Source: Rhodothermales bacterium (GTDB lineage: Bacteria; Bacteroidota; Rhodothermia; Rhodothermales; UBA10348). From it: a DNA stretch of 64,000 bases. Positions 28,109 through 36,508 of this stretch are shown in pieces. Numbering within the stretch: position 1 is the first letter of the stretch; each line of letters begins with the position of its first letter. The notes under the pieces were generated by a model, which did not search any database, had not been told where the DNA came from, and saw nothing but the letters and a program-made list of their open reading frames with translations. The position numbers and the translations under genes are program-made. Location of the stretch: contig JAVJVN010000018.1 of the NCBI GenBank assembly GCA_040221055.1, forward strand, positions 124,001 through 188,000. The letters run 5' to 3'.

Positions 28109-28716
28109 TAAACGCTCGCTTCCAGGTAGGGCCGAACCACCTTATCCACACGACAGATTTCGGCATATTCAAGGAGAACACCGGGCCTGAATGGCTTTCT
28201 CGTTCTGTATAGCTTCAAGGCTTCCAGCACCGTATCCATTCCGATTTGATTGCGAAACTTGAAGCAGTCGACGACGGTCTTCTCCACATCATAAATCTTG
28301 ATGGTGACGCCGTCAATTTCATGCTCCTCAATCCCGGCACGGTAGGCGCTCGCTGCGAATTTGTGAACCGTAATAGGGGGATAATCAAGAGAGGGAATGC
28401 GCGATTTCCGCGGAACCGCTATGGCGACACTTCGCGGAATCCGGGTTGTGATCTCGTGGAATGCGAGCGCCGAAACCAGACAAACGACTGCGGATGGAAA
28501 ACGTAGTCCAACCGTTACCAGGTCGGGATTGCTGATGGGTGGAAGCTCCTTGAGTCGGTAAATCCCCCGGCTCACCTGTTCTATCACGCCCTTGTCTCTG
28601 AGTGAATAGAGCATATATCGACTTATTCCACGCTTCAGAGCGTCGCTCATCCGCAGCTGGCCACCACACGCGCGGAATATCTCGATTGGGTCAGTCTTCT
28701 TGTCACCCCAAGACAT
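28108..28716 (-). CDS. abiEi: AbiEi-type antitoxin/autorepressor
   Basis: A 202-residue antitoxin with an N-terminal winged helix (FRACGGQLRMSDALKRGIS, DKGVIEQVSRGIYRL) and the AbiEi-like C-terminal domain (LRFPSAVVCLVSALAFHEI, IAVPRKSRIP, GVTIKIYDVEKTVVDCFKF). In studied systems AbiEi counters the toxin without needing stable contact and represses its own promoter through inverted repeats. Here a 46-bp near-perfect palindrome covers the start codon, so tight autoregulation is expected. It is coupled to abiEii. Confidence 0.91.
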   Translation of the reverse strand: MSWGDKKTDPIEIFRACGGQLRMSDALKRGISRYMLYSLRDKGVIEQVSRGIYRLKELPPISNPDLVTVGLRFPSAVVCLVSALAFHEITTRIPRSVAIAVPRKSRIPSLDYPPITVHKFAASAYRAGIEEHEIDGVTIKIYDVEKTVVDCFKFRNQIGMDTVLEALKLYRTRKPFRPGVLLEYAEICRVDKVVRPYLEASV

Positions 28717-28755
28717 AATGTACCTACTTGTTCACAAGTGGATACAATATGTCTT
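28710..28755 (-). promoter_or_regulatory. 46-bp palindrome over the abiEi start, likely AbiEi operator
   Basis: The two 22-bp arms (28710-28731 and 28734-28755) match at 19 of 22 positions around a TC centre. The inner ACTTGT/ACAAGT and the outer AAGACATA/TATGTCTT are exact. The start codon of abiEi (28714-28716) lies within the left arm, so binding would block translation-proximal DNA as well as the promoter. Confidence 0.72.
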
Positions 28756-28788
28756 GCCACCTGGACAAAAGCAAGCCCATACCTGAAC

Positions 28789-29775
28789 TTACTGATCTGA
28801 CCCGTCCGAGATCGTTCGGATGAATTCGATCATGCGGGCGGCAACCTGCTCCGATGTATTCGGGGACAGGATGTCGCCCGCAATGACATGCTGGTTCCGG
28901 TCCAGGGCGTGCATGACCATCATGGTATCCACGCGGGTGCTGTCCATGTCCGCCACGAGTTCGGCGGTAACGTCCGGATTCACCACACGGTCGTCCGGTG
29001 ACCAGGCCACGAACACGGGCACGAGACTGGATTCCAGACCGACCTCCCGGGCCAGCTTCACAACAGCCATCATGGGCAGGAGCGCATCGGTCGGGTAGGA
29101 CCGTGTCCAGTATCGTTCGTGGTCCGCGTTCGCAGGCTCCCAGCGGAAGGTATCGCCCTGCACCACATGCAGGATCTGCTTGCCCCACGGCCACAGCAGC
29201 ATGTCGGCACGCGCATCATTCGGACCGAAATTCGGTGATACGAGCACGATTCCCGCCAGATTCGCTGCCAGGTCCGGCTGAGCGGCGGCCCACGCGGCAA
29301 GCGTCGCACCGGTCGACGTTCCCATGAGGACGACACGTTCCCCGATGGCCTCACCTACGGCCACGGCCTCCGTCACGTCCCGGATCCAGTCGTGGACGGT
29401 CACCTGGCCGAGTTCGTCGCCGGGCACACCATGCCCGGAAAGCCGCGTGTAGAAGAGATTGGCCCCCAGCTCCCGTGCGACGATGTCGGGCACCGGCCGG
29501 ATTTCCTGCTTCGTTGCCGAAAACCCGTGGATGTAGACAATGGCGAGCGGGGTCTTGCGCCGGATGGGGGTTCCCCGTGTCGTACGCCGCGCCCATATGA
29601 TTTCCTTGGCCGTGCCCGGACGCAGGCCCTCGACGGCGGCTTCGGCCTCCTCCAGATACGCCGAAACCGTGGCCGTTTCAATGACGACCGGCTCAACCGA
29701 CGTGTCCACCTGGACACGAGGCCCGGCAAGGAACGCAAAAGTCAGGAAAAGGACGACGATGACGGACTTTTTCAC
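28789..29775 (-). CDS. Exported alpha/beta hydrolase
   Basis: A 328-residue protein with an N-terminal hydrophobic signal (KKSVIVVLFLTFAFLAGP) and an alpha/beta-hydrolase fold. Landmarks are IVYIHGFSATKQEI (oxyanion region), FYTRLSGHGVPG, the nucleophile elbow MGTSTGATLAAW, VAWSPDDRVVNPD for the acid and DRNQHVIAGD for the catalytic His. It resembles serine aminopeptidase/monoacylglycerol-lipase type hydrolases; the substrate is unknown. The start codon is a GTG at 29775. It is divergent from the sulfatase with about 130 bp between starts. Confidence 0.85.
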   Translation of the reverse strand: MKKSVIVVLFLTFAFLAGPRVQVDTSVEPVVIETATVSAYLEEAEAAVEGLRPGTAKEIIWARRTTRGTPIRRKTPLAIVYIHGFSATKQEIRPVPDIVARELGANLFYTRLSGHGVPGDELGQVTVHDWIRDVTEAVAVGEAIGERVVLMGTSTGATLAAWAAAQPDLAANLAGIVLVSPNFGPNDARADMLLWPWGKQILHVVQGDTFRWEPANADHERYWTRSYPTDALLPMMAVVKLAREVGLESSLVPVFVAWSPDDRVVNPDVTAELVADMDSTRVDTMMVMHALDRNQHVIAGDILSPNTSEQVAARMIEFIRTISDGSDQ

Positions 29776-29904
29776 AACGACAGAAACACGAATTGAGGCA
29801 CCATCGCGGGTGCAGGATCGGGGCGTGGCGTGAATACACCCTCCCCCGTACGAACCGTTCCGTTCCGCATCGTAATTTCGCAGCCCAACCACACCCCCAG
29901 CACC

Positions 29905-31491
29905 ATGCCGTATCGCATTGCCTTTCTGACGATGGTCACCCTGTTTCTCGCCGGATGCGCGGGAACCGAACCGGACGCTCCCCGACCCAATATCCTGTTC
30001 ATCTTCAGCGACGACCACGCGTCCGCCGCTATCAGCGCATACGGCGCGGGCATGAACAACACCCCGCATATCGATCGGCTTGCCGACGAAGGCATGCTGT
30101 TCGACAACTGCCTGGTGACGAATTCCATCTGCGCACCCTCTCGGGCGACGGTGCTGACGGGCAAATATTCCCATTTGAACGGGCAGTACACGAACGCCGA
30201 GACCTTCGACGGCAGTCAAGCCACGATATCGAAGCTCCTCAAGGAGGCCGGGTACCAGACGGCCCTCATCGGCAAGTGGCACCTGAAATCCGCGCCGACC
30301 GGGTTCGATCATTACCAGGTACTCATCGGCCAGGGGCCGTATTACAATCCGCCCATCCGCACGGCCAGCGACACGACCATCATAGAAGGCTACACCACCG
30401 ATATCCTGACCGATCTGACGCTGGACTGGCTCCGCGACACGCGCGACCCGGAGAAACCCTTCCTGCTCATGTACCAGCACAAGGCGCCGCACCGGAACTG
30501 GCAACCCGGGCCGGACCATCTCGAAACGTTCAGTGACACGGAGTTTCCCCTGCCGCCCACGTTCTACGATGACTACCGGAACCGATCGGACGCCCCGGGA
30601 CAGGCGAACATGCGGGTCGACTCCAACCTCACGGCCTTCGATCTGAAAATCACGCCGCCCGCCCGCCTGAACGAAGAGCAGCTCGCCGCCTGGAACGCCG
30701 CCTACGAACCCCGCAACGAGGAACTCCGCCGCCGCTTCGAGGCCGGCGACGTCACCGACGAGGAGTTCGCGTTCTGGAAGTTCCAGCGGTACGTGAAGGA
30801 CTACCTCCGCACCGTCCAGTCGGTGGATGACGGCGTGGGCCGCGTGCTCGACTACCTCGACGAGAACGGACTCGCCGAAAACACGATCGTGGTGTACACG
30901 TCCGACCAGGGTTGGTACCTGGGCGAGCACGGTTGGTATGACAAGCGGTGGATGTACGAACCCTCCCTCAAGACGCCGCTACTGGTGCGTTGGCCCGCCG
31001 CCGTCGCGCCCGGTTCGCGCAGTCCGCACATGGTCTCGAATCTCGATTTCGCGCCCACGTTCCTGGATGTGGCCGGCGCCCCCATACCGGAGGACATGCA
31101 GGGCCGCAGCTTCCGCACCATCCTGGAGAACGGCGACGATCCGGAATGGCGCTCGGCGTTCTACTACCATTACTATGAGTATCCGGCCTCCCATTGCGTC
31201 CGCCGCCACTATGGCGTCCGCACCGAGCGGTACAAACTCATCCACTTCTACGAGCTCGGACAGTGGGAATTGTTCGATCTGGAGTCGGATCCGCTTGAAA
31301 TGACCTCGGTGTACGGACAAGCCGAGTTCGCCGATATCCAGGCGGACCTGGAGGCGCGGTTGGCCGAATTGCGCACCGCGTACGCGGTCCCGGAAGATAC
31401 CCGGCCCAGTGGCGAGTGCACGATGGATGTCACCGGCTGGCAAGGCTTCGCTCCGGACGGCAGGGACCTGGGCGATGCCCCCATGCCATGA
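29905..31491 (+). CDS. S1 family sulfatase lipoprotein
   Basis: A 528-residue type I sulfatase. A lipobox (LAGC18) precedes the catalytic domain. D36-D37 (FIFSDDHAS) bind calcium, and C76 in SICAPSRATVLTG is the Cys that must be converted to formylglycine. ALIGKWHLKS and the terminal HYGVRTERYKLIHFY region are conserved. The run of motifs resembles sulfatases acting on N-acetylglucosamine-6-sulfate or related sulfated glycans, though the substrate is inferred. The nearby SUMF1-fold protein lacks the usual cysteine pair, so the maturing enzyme must come from elsewhere. Confidence 0.92.
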   Translation: MPYRIAFLTMVTLFLAGCAGTEPDAPRPNILFIFSDDHASAAISAYGAGMNNTPHIDRLADEGMLFDNCLVTNSICAPSRATVLTGKYSHLNGQYTNAETFDGSQATISKLLKEAGYQTALIGKWHLKSAPTGFDHYQVLIGQGPYYNPPIRTASDTTIIEGYTTDILTDLTLDWLRDTRDPEKPFLLMYQHKAPHRNWQPGPDHLETFSDTEFPLPPTFYDDYRNRSDAPGQANMRVDSNLTAFDLKITPPARLNEEQLAAWNAAYEPRNEELRRRFEAGDVTDEEFAFWKFQRYVKDYLRTVQSVDDGVGRVLDYLDENGLAENTIVVYTSDQGWYLGEHGWYDKRWMYEPSLKTPLLVRWPAAVAPGSRSPHMVSNLDFAPTFLDVAGAPIPEDMQGRSFRTILENGDDPEWRSAFYYHYYEYPASHCVRRHYGVRTERYKLIHFYELGQWELFDLESDPLEMTSVYGQAEFADIQADLEARLAELRTAYAVPEDTRPSGECTMDVTGWQGFAPDGRDLGDAPMP

Positions 31492-31543
31492 CATGAATAC
31501 ACCAATCCTTCAGCGAACCGCTGCGGGCCGCACCGTATTTTTG

Positions 31544-31575
31544 CATCCCGGATCCATCCCGGATCCATCCCGATC
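31544..31575. repeat. Short tandem repeat, 11-bp unit, about three copies
   Basis: The unit CATCCCGGATC occurs at 31544-31554 and 31555-31565, with a third copy one base shorter at 31566-31575. It lies between the sulfatase stop and the aldolase start. A related CCTTCAGC direct repeat flanks it (near 31507 and 31576). It looks like slippage-derived repeat DNA. Confidence 0.6.
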
Positions 31576-31624
31576 CTTCAGCAATCATTCCTGATCTCTA
31601 CGTGATCATCCCCTCCCTCTCCGC

Positions 31625-32515
31625 ATGACTGAATTGCTTGGCGTCTGGGCTGCTAGTGTCACGCCGCTCTCCCCGGACGGTGCTCCGAACGTCCCCCTGC
31701 TCGCCGAACATACGCGTTGGTTGTTTGACCACGGGTGCCACGGCGTCGTACTGTTCGGCACCACCGGCGAAGGTCCATCCTTCTCGGTCCCGGAGCGACG
31801 CGCGACGTTGGACGGGCTGGCTGCGGCCGGAATCCCGATGGACCGGCTGCTGGTGGGGACCGGTGCCGCGGCGCTGCCCGACGCCATCGAATTGACCAGG
31901 CACGCCTCCAACATGGGTGTCGCGGGCGCCCTTCTCCTGCCGCCGTTCTACTTCAAGACGGTGAGCGAAGACGGCCTGTTCGCCTCCGTGAAAGGCGTGG
32001 TGGAAGGGCTCGGCGGTGACTCCATCCGGATGGTCCTGTATCACTTTCCGCGCATGGCCGGCGTGGGGTTCTCCCCCGGACTGGTTGAGCGGCTGAAGAC
32101 CGCATGGCCGGACCATATTGCCGGGATCAAGGACTCCTCCGGCGATGCCGACAACCTGACCTCCCTGTGCAAGCAGGTGGATGACCTCGCCGTATTCGCG
32201 GGCTCCGAGGCCCTCCTTCCTTATGCCCTGAACGAAGGCGGCGTCGGATGCATTTCGGCCACCGCCAACGTGACCAGCCGGCTCATCCGGGCGTTCTACG
32301 ACGGCGATAACAGCCTGGGCGACCAGATGATCAGGACGCGCAAGGGCCTGGACGCCCTGCCGTTCGTGTCTACCATGAAGCTGCTTCTGGGACGCCACCA
32401 CAAGAACACGGAATGGAACCGCGTGCGGGCGCCCCTCATGGAGCTCACGGCCCGTCAGCAACATCAACTGGAGCAGAGTTTGGAATCGATAGGTGCGTTG
32501 CCGAATTTCGTGTGA
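31625..32515 (+). CDS. Dihydrodipicolinate synthase family aldolase
   Basis: A 296-residue class I aldolase of the DapA/NanA superfamily. GTTGEG at 45-50 binds the pyruvate-like substrate, Y139 in VLYHFPRM is the proton relay, and K169 in AGIKDSSGD forms the Schiff base. LPPFYFK and VFAGSEALLPYAL are also conserved. Length and residues indicate an active enzyme. Because genes around it act on sulfated glycans and peptides, it may cleave a keto-sugar acid and not make dihydrodipicolinate; this cannot be settled from sequence. Confidence 0.88.
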   Translation: MTELLGVWAASVTPLSPDGAPNVPLLAEHTRWLFDHGCHGVVLFGTTGEGPSFSVPERRATLDGLAAAGIPMDRLLVGTGAAALPDAIELTRHASNMGVAGALLLPPFYFKTVSEDGLFASVKGVVEGLGGDSIRMVLYHFPRMAGVGFSPGLVERLKTAWPDHIAGIKDSSGDADNLTSLCKQVDDLAVFAGSEALLPYALNEGGVGCISATANVTSRLIRAFYDGDNSLGDQMIRTRKGLDALPFVSTMKLLLGRHHKNTEWNRVRAPLMELTARQQHQLEQSLESIGALPNFV

Positions 32516-32542
32516 TCCCACTCCACGTTACCCGGCTTCCGC

Positions 32543-34789
32543 ATGTCCCGTCTTCTCCTCCTTTGCTCCACCCTTTTCCTGGCCTTCGGCGCCGTGACAC
32601 CCGTTTCGGCCCAACATGAGGAGGCGCACGCCGACCATACCGCGCCACTCGGCTTCACCACGCACGAAGCCACGCACAACCAGCACGAAGCAGAGCGCAT
32701 GCTGGACGCCTCGATAGACGTGGACAATCTCCGCAACTGGATGCGCCACATGACCTCCGAGGCGCAGTACACGGGATCTCCGAAGAGCAAGGCCAACGCC
32801 GAGTTCGTAGCGGACCTGTTCAGGGACTGGGGATACGACGTGGAGATCGAGGTCTTCCATGTGCTCTTTCCCACCCCCCGCGAACGTGTGGTAGAGCTCG
32901 TGGTCCCGGAACGCCGCCAGCTGGTCCTGGAAGAACCTGAAATTCCAGGGGATGCGTCGACCGCCAATCACACCAACAAGCTGCCTCCGTTCAATGCCTA
33001 CTCGGCAGACGGGGACGTAGAGGCTGAGCTGGTCTATGTGAACCAGGGTTTGCCGGCGGACTACGAAGAACTGGCCCGACGCGGCATATCGGTCGAAGGC
33101 AAGATCGTGATTGCCCGGTACGGCGGCTCGTGGCGCGGCATAAAGCCCAAGGTCGCGTTTGAAAACGGGGCCATAGGATGCATCATGTATTCCGATCCGC
33201 GCGATGACGGCTACTGGCAGGGTGATGTCTATCCCGAGGGTCCATACCGCATGGGGCTGGGTACACAGAGCGGCAGTGTGGCCGACATGCCTGTTTTCCC
33301 CGGCGATCCGCTGACCCCGTTTGTCGGAGCCAAGGAGGATACGCCTCGGTTGTCGCTCGAGGAAGCCCCGACCCTCATGCAGATCCCGGTGTTGCCCATT
33401 TCCTACGACGATGCGCTGCCGCTGCTGGCGGCGCTCGAAGGACCCGTGGCTCCGCCCTCTTTCCGCGGCGCGCTGCCCATTACGTACCACCTGGGGCCGG
33501 GACCGGCCCGGGTCCGGATGAAGCTGTCGTTCAACTGGGACATCGTGCCCGCCTACAACGTGATTGCGCGATTGCCGGGATCTGAATTCCCGGACCAGTG
33601 GGTCATGCGCGGAAATCACCGCGATGCCTGGGTTTTCGGCGCATCGGATCCGATTTCAGGAACGGTCGCCATGCTGGAGGAGGCCCGCGCCATCGGGGAA
33701 TTGGCCCGCGCCGGGCATCGACCGAAACGAACCGTCGTATTTGCATCCTGGGATGCCGAAGAGCCGGGACTGCTGGGATCGACCGAGTGGGCCGAATACC
33801 ATGCCGACGAACTGCGGGAAAAGCTTGTGGCGTACATCAACACCGACGGCACCGGGCGCGGCTTCCTGGGCATGGGCGGATCGCACACGCTCGAGCCGTT
33901 CATCAACCAGATTGCAGCCGATGTGCCCGATCCGCGGGCGGACGGCGTTTCCCTCCAGGATCGCGTGCGTGCACGGGCGCGTTTGACGGACCCCGCAACA
34001 CCCCGGACCGGCGACCTCCCGATTTCGCCGCTCGGATCGGGCTCCGACTACACCCCGTTCCTGCAGCATCTGGGCATCGCCTCCCTGAACCTGGGTTTCG
34101 GAGGCGAGTCGGGTGGCGGATCGTACCATTCGACCTACGACACGTTCGAGCACTACACCCGCTTCATCGATCCGGACTTCGTGTATACGGCAACGTTGCC
34201 GAAGGTCGCCGGCCGGGCCACGTTGCGCCTGGCCAACGCCGACGTGCTGCCCTTCCGGTTCGGGCCGTTCTCCGAACGGGTGGCTGAATACGCCACAGAA
34301 GTGCAATCGCTGGCCGAAACCATGCGCGTCGAGACGCAGCGGCACAATGCCATGGTGGACGAAGGTACGTTCGGGGTGGCCGCCGACCCCCTTGAGGGCT
34401 TCATGCTGCCGGAGGCGAAGCCCGAAGTGCCGCACATTGCGTTCGCGCCCCTGCTCAACGCCATTGACGCGCTCAAGGATGCGGCCGGTGCCGCGGACAC
34501 CGCCGTAGCCGCCGCGGCCGGGAATCCCGAACGCCTCGAGGAATTGAATCGTGGCCTGTACCGGACGGAGCGTGCCATGACCAGCGAAACCGGTCTGCCG
34601 CGCCGCCCCTGGTTCCGCCACCAGATCTATGCGCCGGGACTCTACACGGGGTATGGCGTGAAGACACTGCCGGGTGTCCGCGAAGCCATCGAGGAGCGGT
34701 ACTGGGAAGAAGCCGACCGGGAAATCAACCGGCTTGCAGGGACACTTCGGGCACTGGCTGCTGAACTGAGAGCGGTAGCCGGACCGTAA
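32543..34789 (+). CDS. M28 family metallopeptidase, glutamate carboxypeptidase II-like
   Basis: A 748-residue exported peptidase. A signal peptide ends at VSAQ, and a His-rich stretch follows. The layout is that of the M28B group: a protease-associated insert (VNQGLPADYEELARRGISVE, IGCIMYSD), the catalytic zinc domain with GNHRDAW, DPISGT, WDAEEPGLLGS, INTDGTGRGF and GGGSYHSTYDTFEHY, and a C-terminal dimerisation domain similar to transferrin receptor (about 600-748). It probably trims acidic dipeptides or C-terminal residues in the periplasm. The 3' end overlaps the convergent kinase gene by 65 bp. Confidence 0.92.
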   Translation: MSRLLLLCSTLFLAFGAVTPVSAQHEEAHADHTAPLGFTTHEATHNQHEAERMLDASIDVDNLRNWMRHMTSEAQYTGSPKSKANAEFVADLFRDWGYDVEIEVFHVLFPTPRERVVELVVPERRQLVLEEPEIPGDASTANHTNKLPPFNAYSADGDVEAELVYVNQGLPADYEELARRGISVEGKIVIARYGGSWRGIKPKVAFENGAIGCIMYSDPRDDGYWQGDVYPEGPYRMGLGTQSGSVADMPVFPGDPLTPFVGAKEDTPRLSLEEAPTLMQIPVLPISYDDALPLLAALEGPVAPPSFRGALPITYHLGPGPARVRMKLSFNWDIVPAYNVIARLPGSEFPDQWVMRGNHRDAWVFGASDPISGTVAMLEEARAIGELARAGHRPKRTVVFASWDAEEPGLLGSTEWAEYHADELREKLVAYINTDGTGRGFLGMGGSHTLEPFINQIAADVPDPRADGVSLQDRVRARARLTDPATPRTGDLPISPLGSGSDYTPFLQHLGIASLNLGFGGESGGGSYHSTYDTFEHYTRFIDPDFVYTATLPKVAGRATLRLANADVLPFRFGPFSERVAEYATEVQSLAETMRVETQRHNAMVDEGTFGVAADPLEGFMLPEAKPEVPHIAFAPLLNAIDALKDAAGAADTAVAAAAGNPERLEELNRGLYRTERAMTSETGLPRRPWFRHQIYAPGLYTGYGVKTLPGVREAIEERYWEEADREINRLAGTLRALAAELRAVAGP

Positions 34790-36503
34790 ACGTGCTGCCT
34801 TCCCCTTTCGTGCTCCGGACATCCATGCTGCCATCCATCTTTCCGACGAGGCGCTGACAGATGGCGAGGCCCAGACCCACGCCTTCGTGCGTGCGGGAAA
34901 GGCCACGCGATTCCTGCTGATACTCATCGAAAATCCGGGGCAGGAATCCGGCGTCAATGCCCACGCCGGTATCCTCGACCTCGATCTGGAAACAGGCCTC
35001 ATCGCTTCCCACACGAACCGCTATGTGCCCTTCGTCGGTGAACTTGATGGCATTGTGCAACAAATTCGTCAGGATCCGCGATACGGCACCCTCGTCCACA
35101 TGGGCCCATATCTCGGGAGCTCCCGCGACGACGTCGACGCGGAGCCCTTTTTCGGCAATCCGGCGACTGAACAACTGAACCAGATCCCGGGCCAGCTGGA
35201 CCACATCCACGGATTGCCCCTCCAGCTGCAACGCTCCGGATTCCAATTGCGCCAAGGCCAATACGGAGTCGAGTGTCAACTGAAGGCGATCGCCTCCTTG
35301 CCGGATGACCGATGCCAATTCCCGGAGTTCACCCTCGGTCTCCTCCATCAGTACGTCGGCGAACCCGATGATGCTGGACAGCGGCGTGCGCAATTCGTGG
35401 CTCATGTTCGCCAGGATGGCTGATTTCAGCCGGGCCACTTCTTCTGCCGCCTCCTTCGCCTTGTGAAGACCGGTTACGTCCACCAGGATGCCCGTCAAGA
35501 GGGTTTCGTCACCCGAATGACCCACAATGCGCACAAGGTCACGGATCCAGATCATGCCGCCATCCCGCGTCCGCATGCGGTATTCCAGAGCATGGTCCTG
35601 GCCAAGGCTGGTCGAGAGCTGACAACTCTGAACGACCCGATCCCGATCGTCCTCGTGGATTGCGCGGACCCAGTGTCCGGCATCGTCCACCCACTCCTCC
35701 GGCTCGTATCCCAAAAGGCTGCGAACCCGGTCCGATACGAAGGTGAACGCCGTTCGGCCGGTACGCACGTCCATACGGGCCTCCCAGACGATCGCGTCAA
35801 GTTGATTCACGAGCCCCTGGAACCGATCCTCGGCCTGTTTACGCTCGGAAATGTCGGTCAACATGCCGATGGCACCCGCAAAATTGCCGGTGTCATCATG
35901 GAAAGGGCTGGCCGTGACCAGCGTCCACAGCACGTCGCCGGACTTGGTCAGGAAACGAAGGTCATAGGTTTCCTTGACGCCCCGTTTCCGCTCGGAGAAT
36001 TTGGATTCATTGCGGGACCGATCCTCGGAATGGATGAATTCACTGACTCGGCGACCCATGAGTTCACTGGCCGAATAGCCGAGCATTTCGGAAATCCGGG
36101 CATTTACGAAACTGGTCTTCGCGTTGGCATCCACCAGCCAGATGCCCTCGTTCGTTGTGTCGACGATGGCGCGATACTTCGAGTCCCCATCCACCATCAC
36201 GGCCGTTCCCGCGAACACTCCGTCGTCCCGCCACAGGGGTCGGAACGTCAGCAGCACATTCCGCTCAGTCCCGTCCGCGGCCAGGATGGACCGTAGGCGG
36301 GTCTGGGTTTCTCCCCGCTCCATAAGGCCGGAAAATTCATCCCCGGGAATGTCCGGAAGCACCAGTGACAGCGGTTGACCGACTATCGCTCGGGCCGACC
36401 AGCCAAGCACGGCTTCAGCCGCACGGTTCCATACGGAAATGACCTGCCGCGTATCCACAACGAAAACGGCCTGGCCGATCGCATTCAGCAGGAGATGTTC
36501 CAT
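34725..36503 (-). CDS. Soluble PAS-domain sensor histidine kinase
   Basis: A 592-residue kinase without transmembrane segments. Three PAS-type domains lie at about 1-105, 106-222 and 228-345. A HisKA dimerisation domain follows with phospho-acceptor H369 in NMSHELRTPLSS, then a HATPase domain with NLLHNAIKF, EDTGVGID and GVGLGLAIC. It should sense a cytoplasmic signal, redox state or small molecule and phosphorylate a response regulator; no receiver gene is adjacent. The molybdoenzyme gene ends 5 bp from its start on the same strand side, so a shared transcript is possible. Confidence 0.92.
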   Translation of the reverse strand: MEHLLLNAIGQAVFVVDTRQVISVWNRAAEAVLGWSARAIVGQPLSLVLPDIPGDEFSGLMERGETQTRLRSILAADGTERNVLLTFRPLWRDDGVFAGTAVMVDGDSKYRAIVDTTNEGIWLVDANAKTSFVNARISEMLGYSASELMGRRVSEFIHSEDRSRNESKFSERKRGVKETYDLRFLTKSGDVLWTLVTASPFHDDTGNFAGAIGMLTDISERKQAEDRFQGLVNQLDAIVWEARMDVRTGRTAFTFVSDRVRSLLGYEPEEWVDDAGHWVRAIHEDDRDRVVQSCQLSTSLGQDHALEYRMRTRDGGMIWIRDLVRIVGHSGDETLLTGILVDVTGLHKAKEAAEEVARLKSAILANMSHELRTPLSSIIGFADVLMEETEGELRELASVIRQGGDRLQLTLDSVLALAQLESGALQLEGQSVDVVQLARDLVQLFSRRIAEKGLRVDVVAGAPEIWAHVDEGAVSRILTNLLHNAIKFTDEGHIAVRVGSDEACFQIEVEDTGVGIDAGFLPRIFDEYQQESRGLSRTHEGVGLGLAICQRLVGKMDGSMDVRSTKGEGSTFTVRLPLSVQQPVPEVSLQAG

Positions 36504-36508
36504 TCCGA

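Noticed and set aside
29776-30930. N-terminal extension of the alpha/beta hydrolase into the sulfatase region
   Set aside because: It is antisense to the sulfatase; the GTG at 29775 gives a proper signal peptide.
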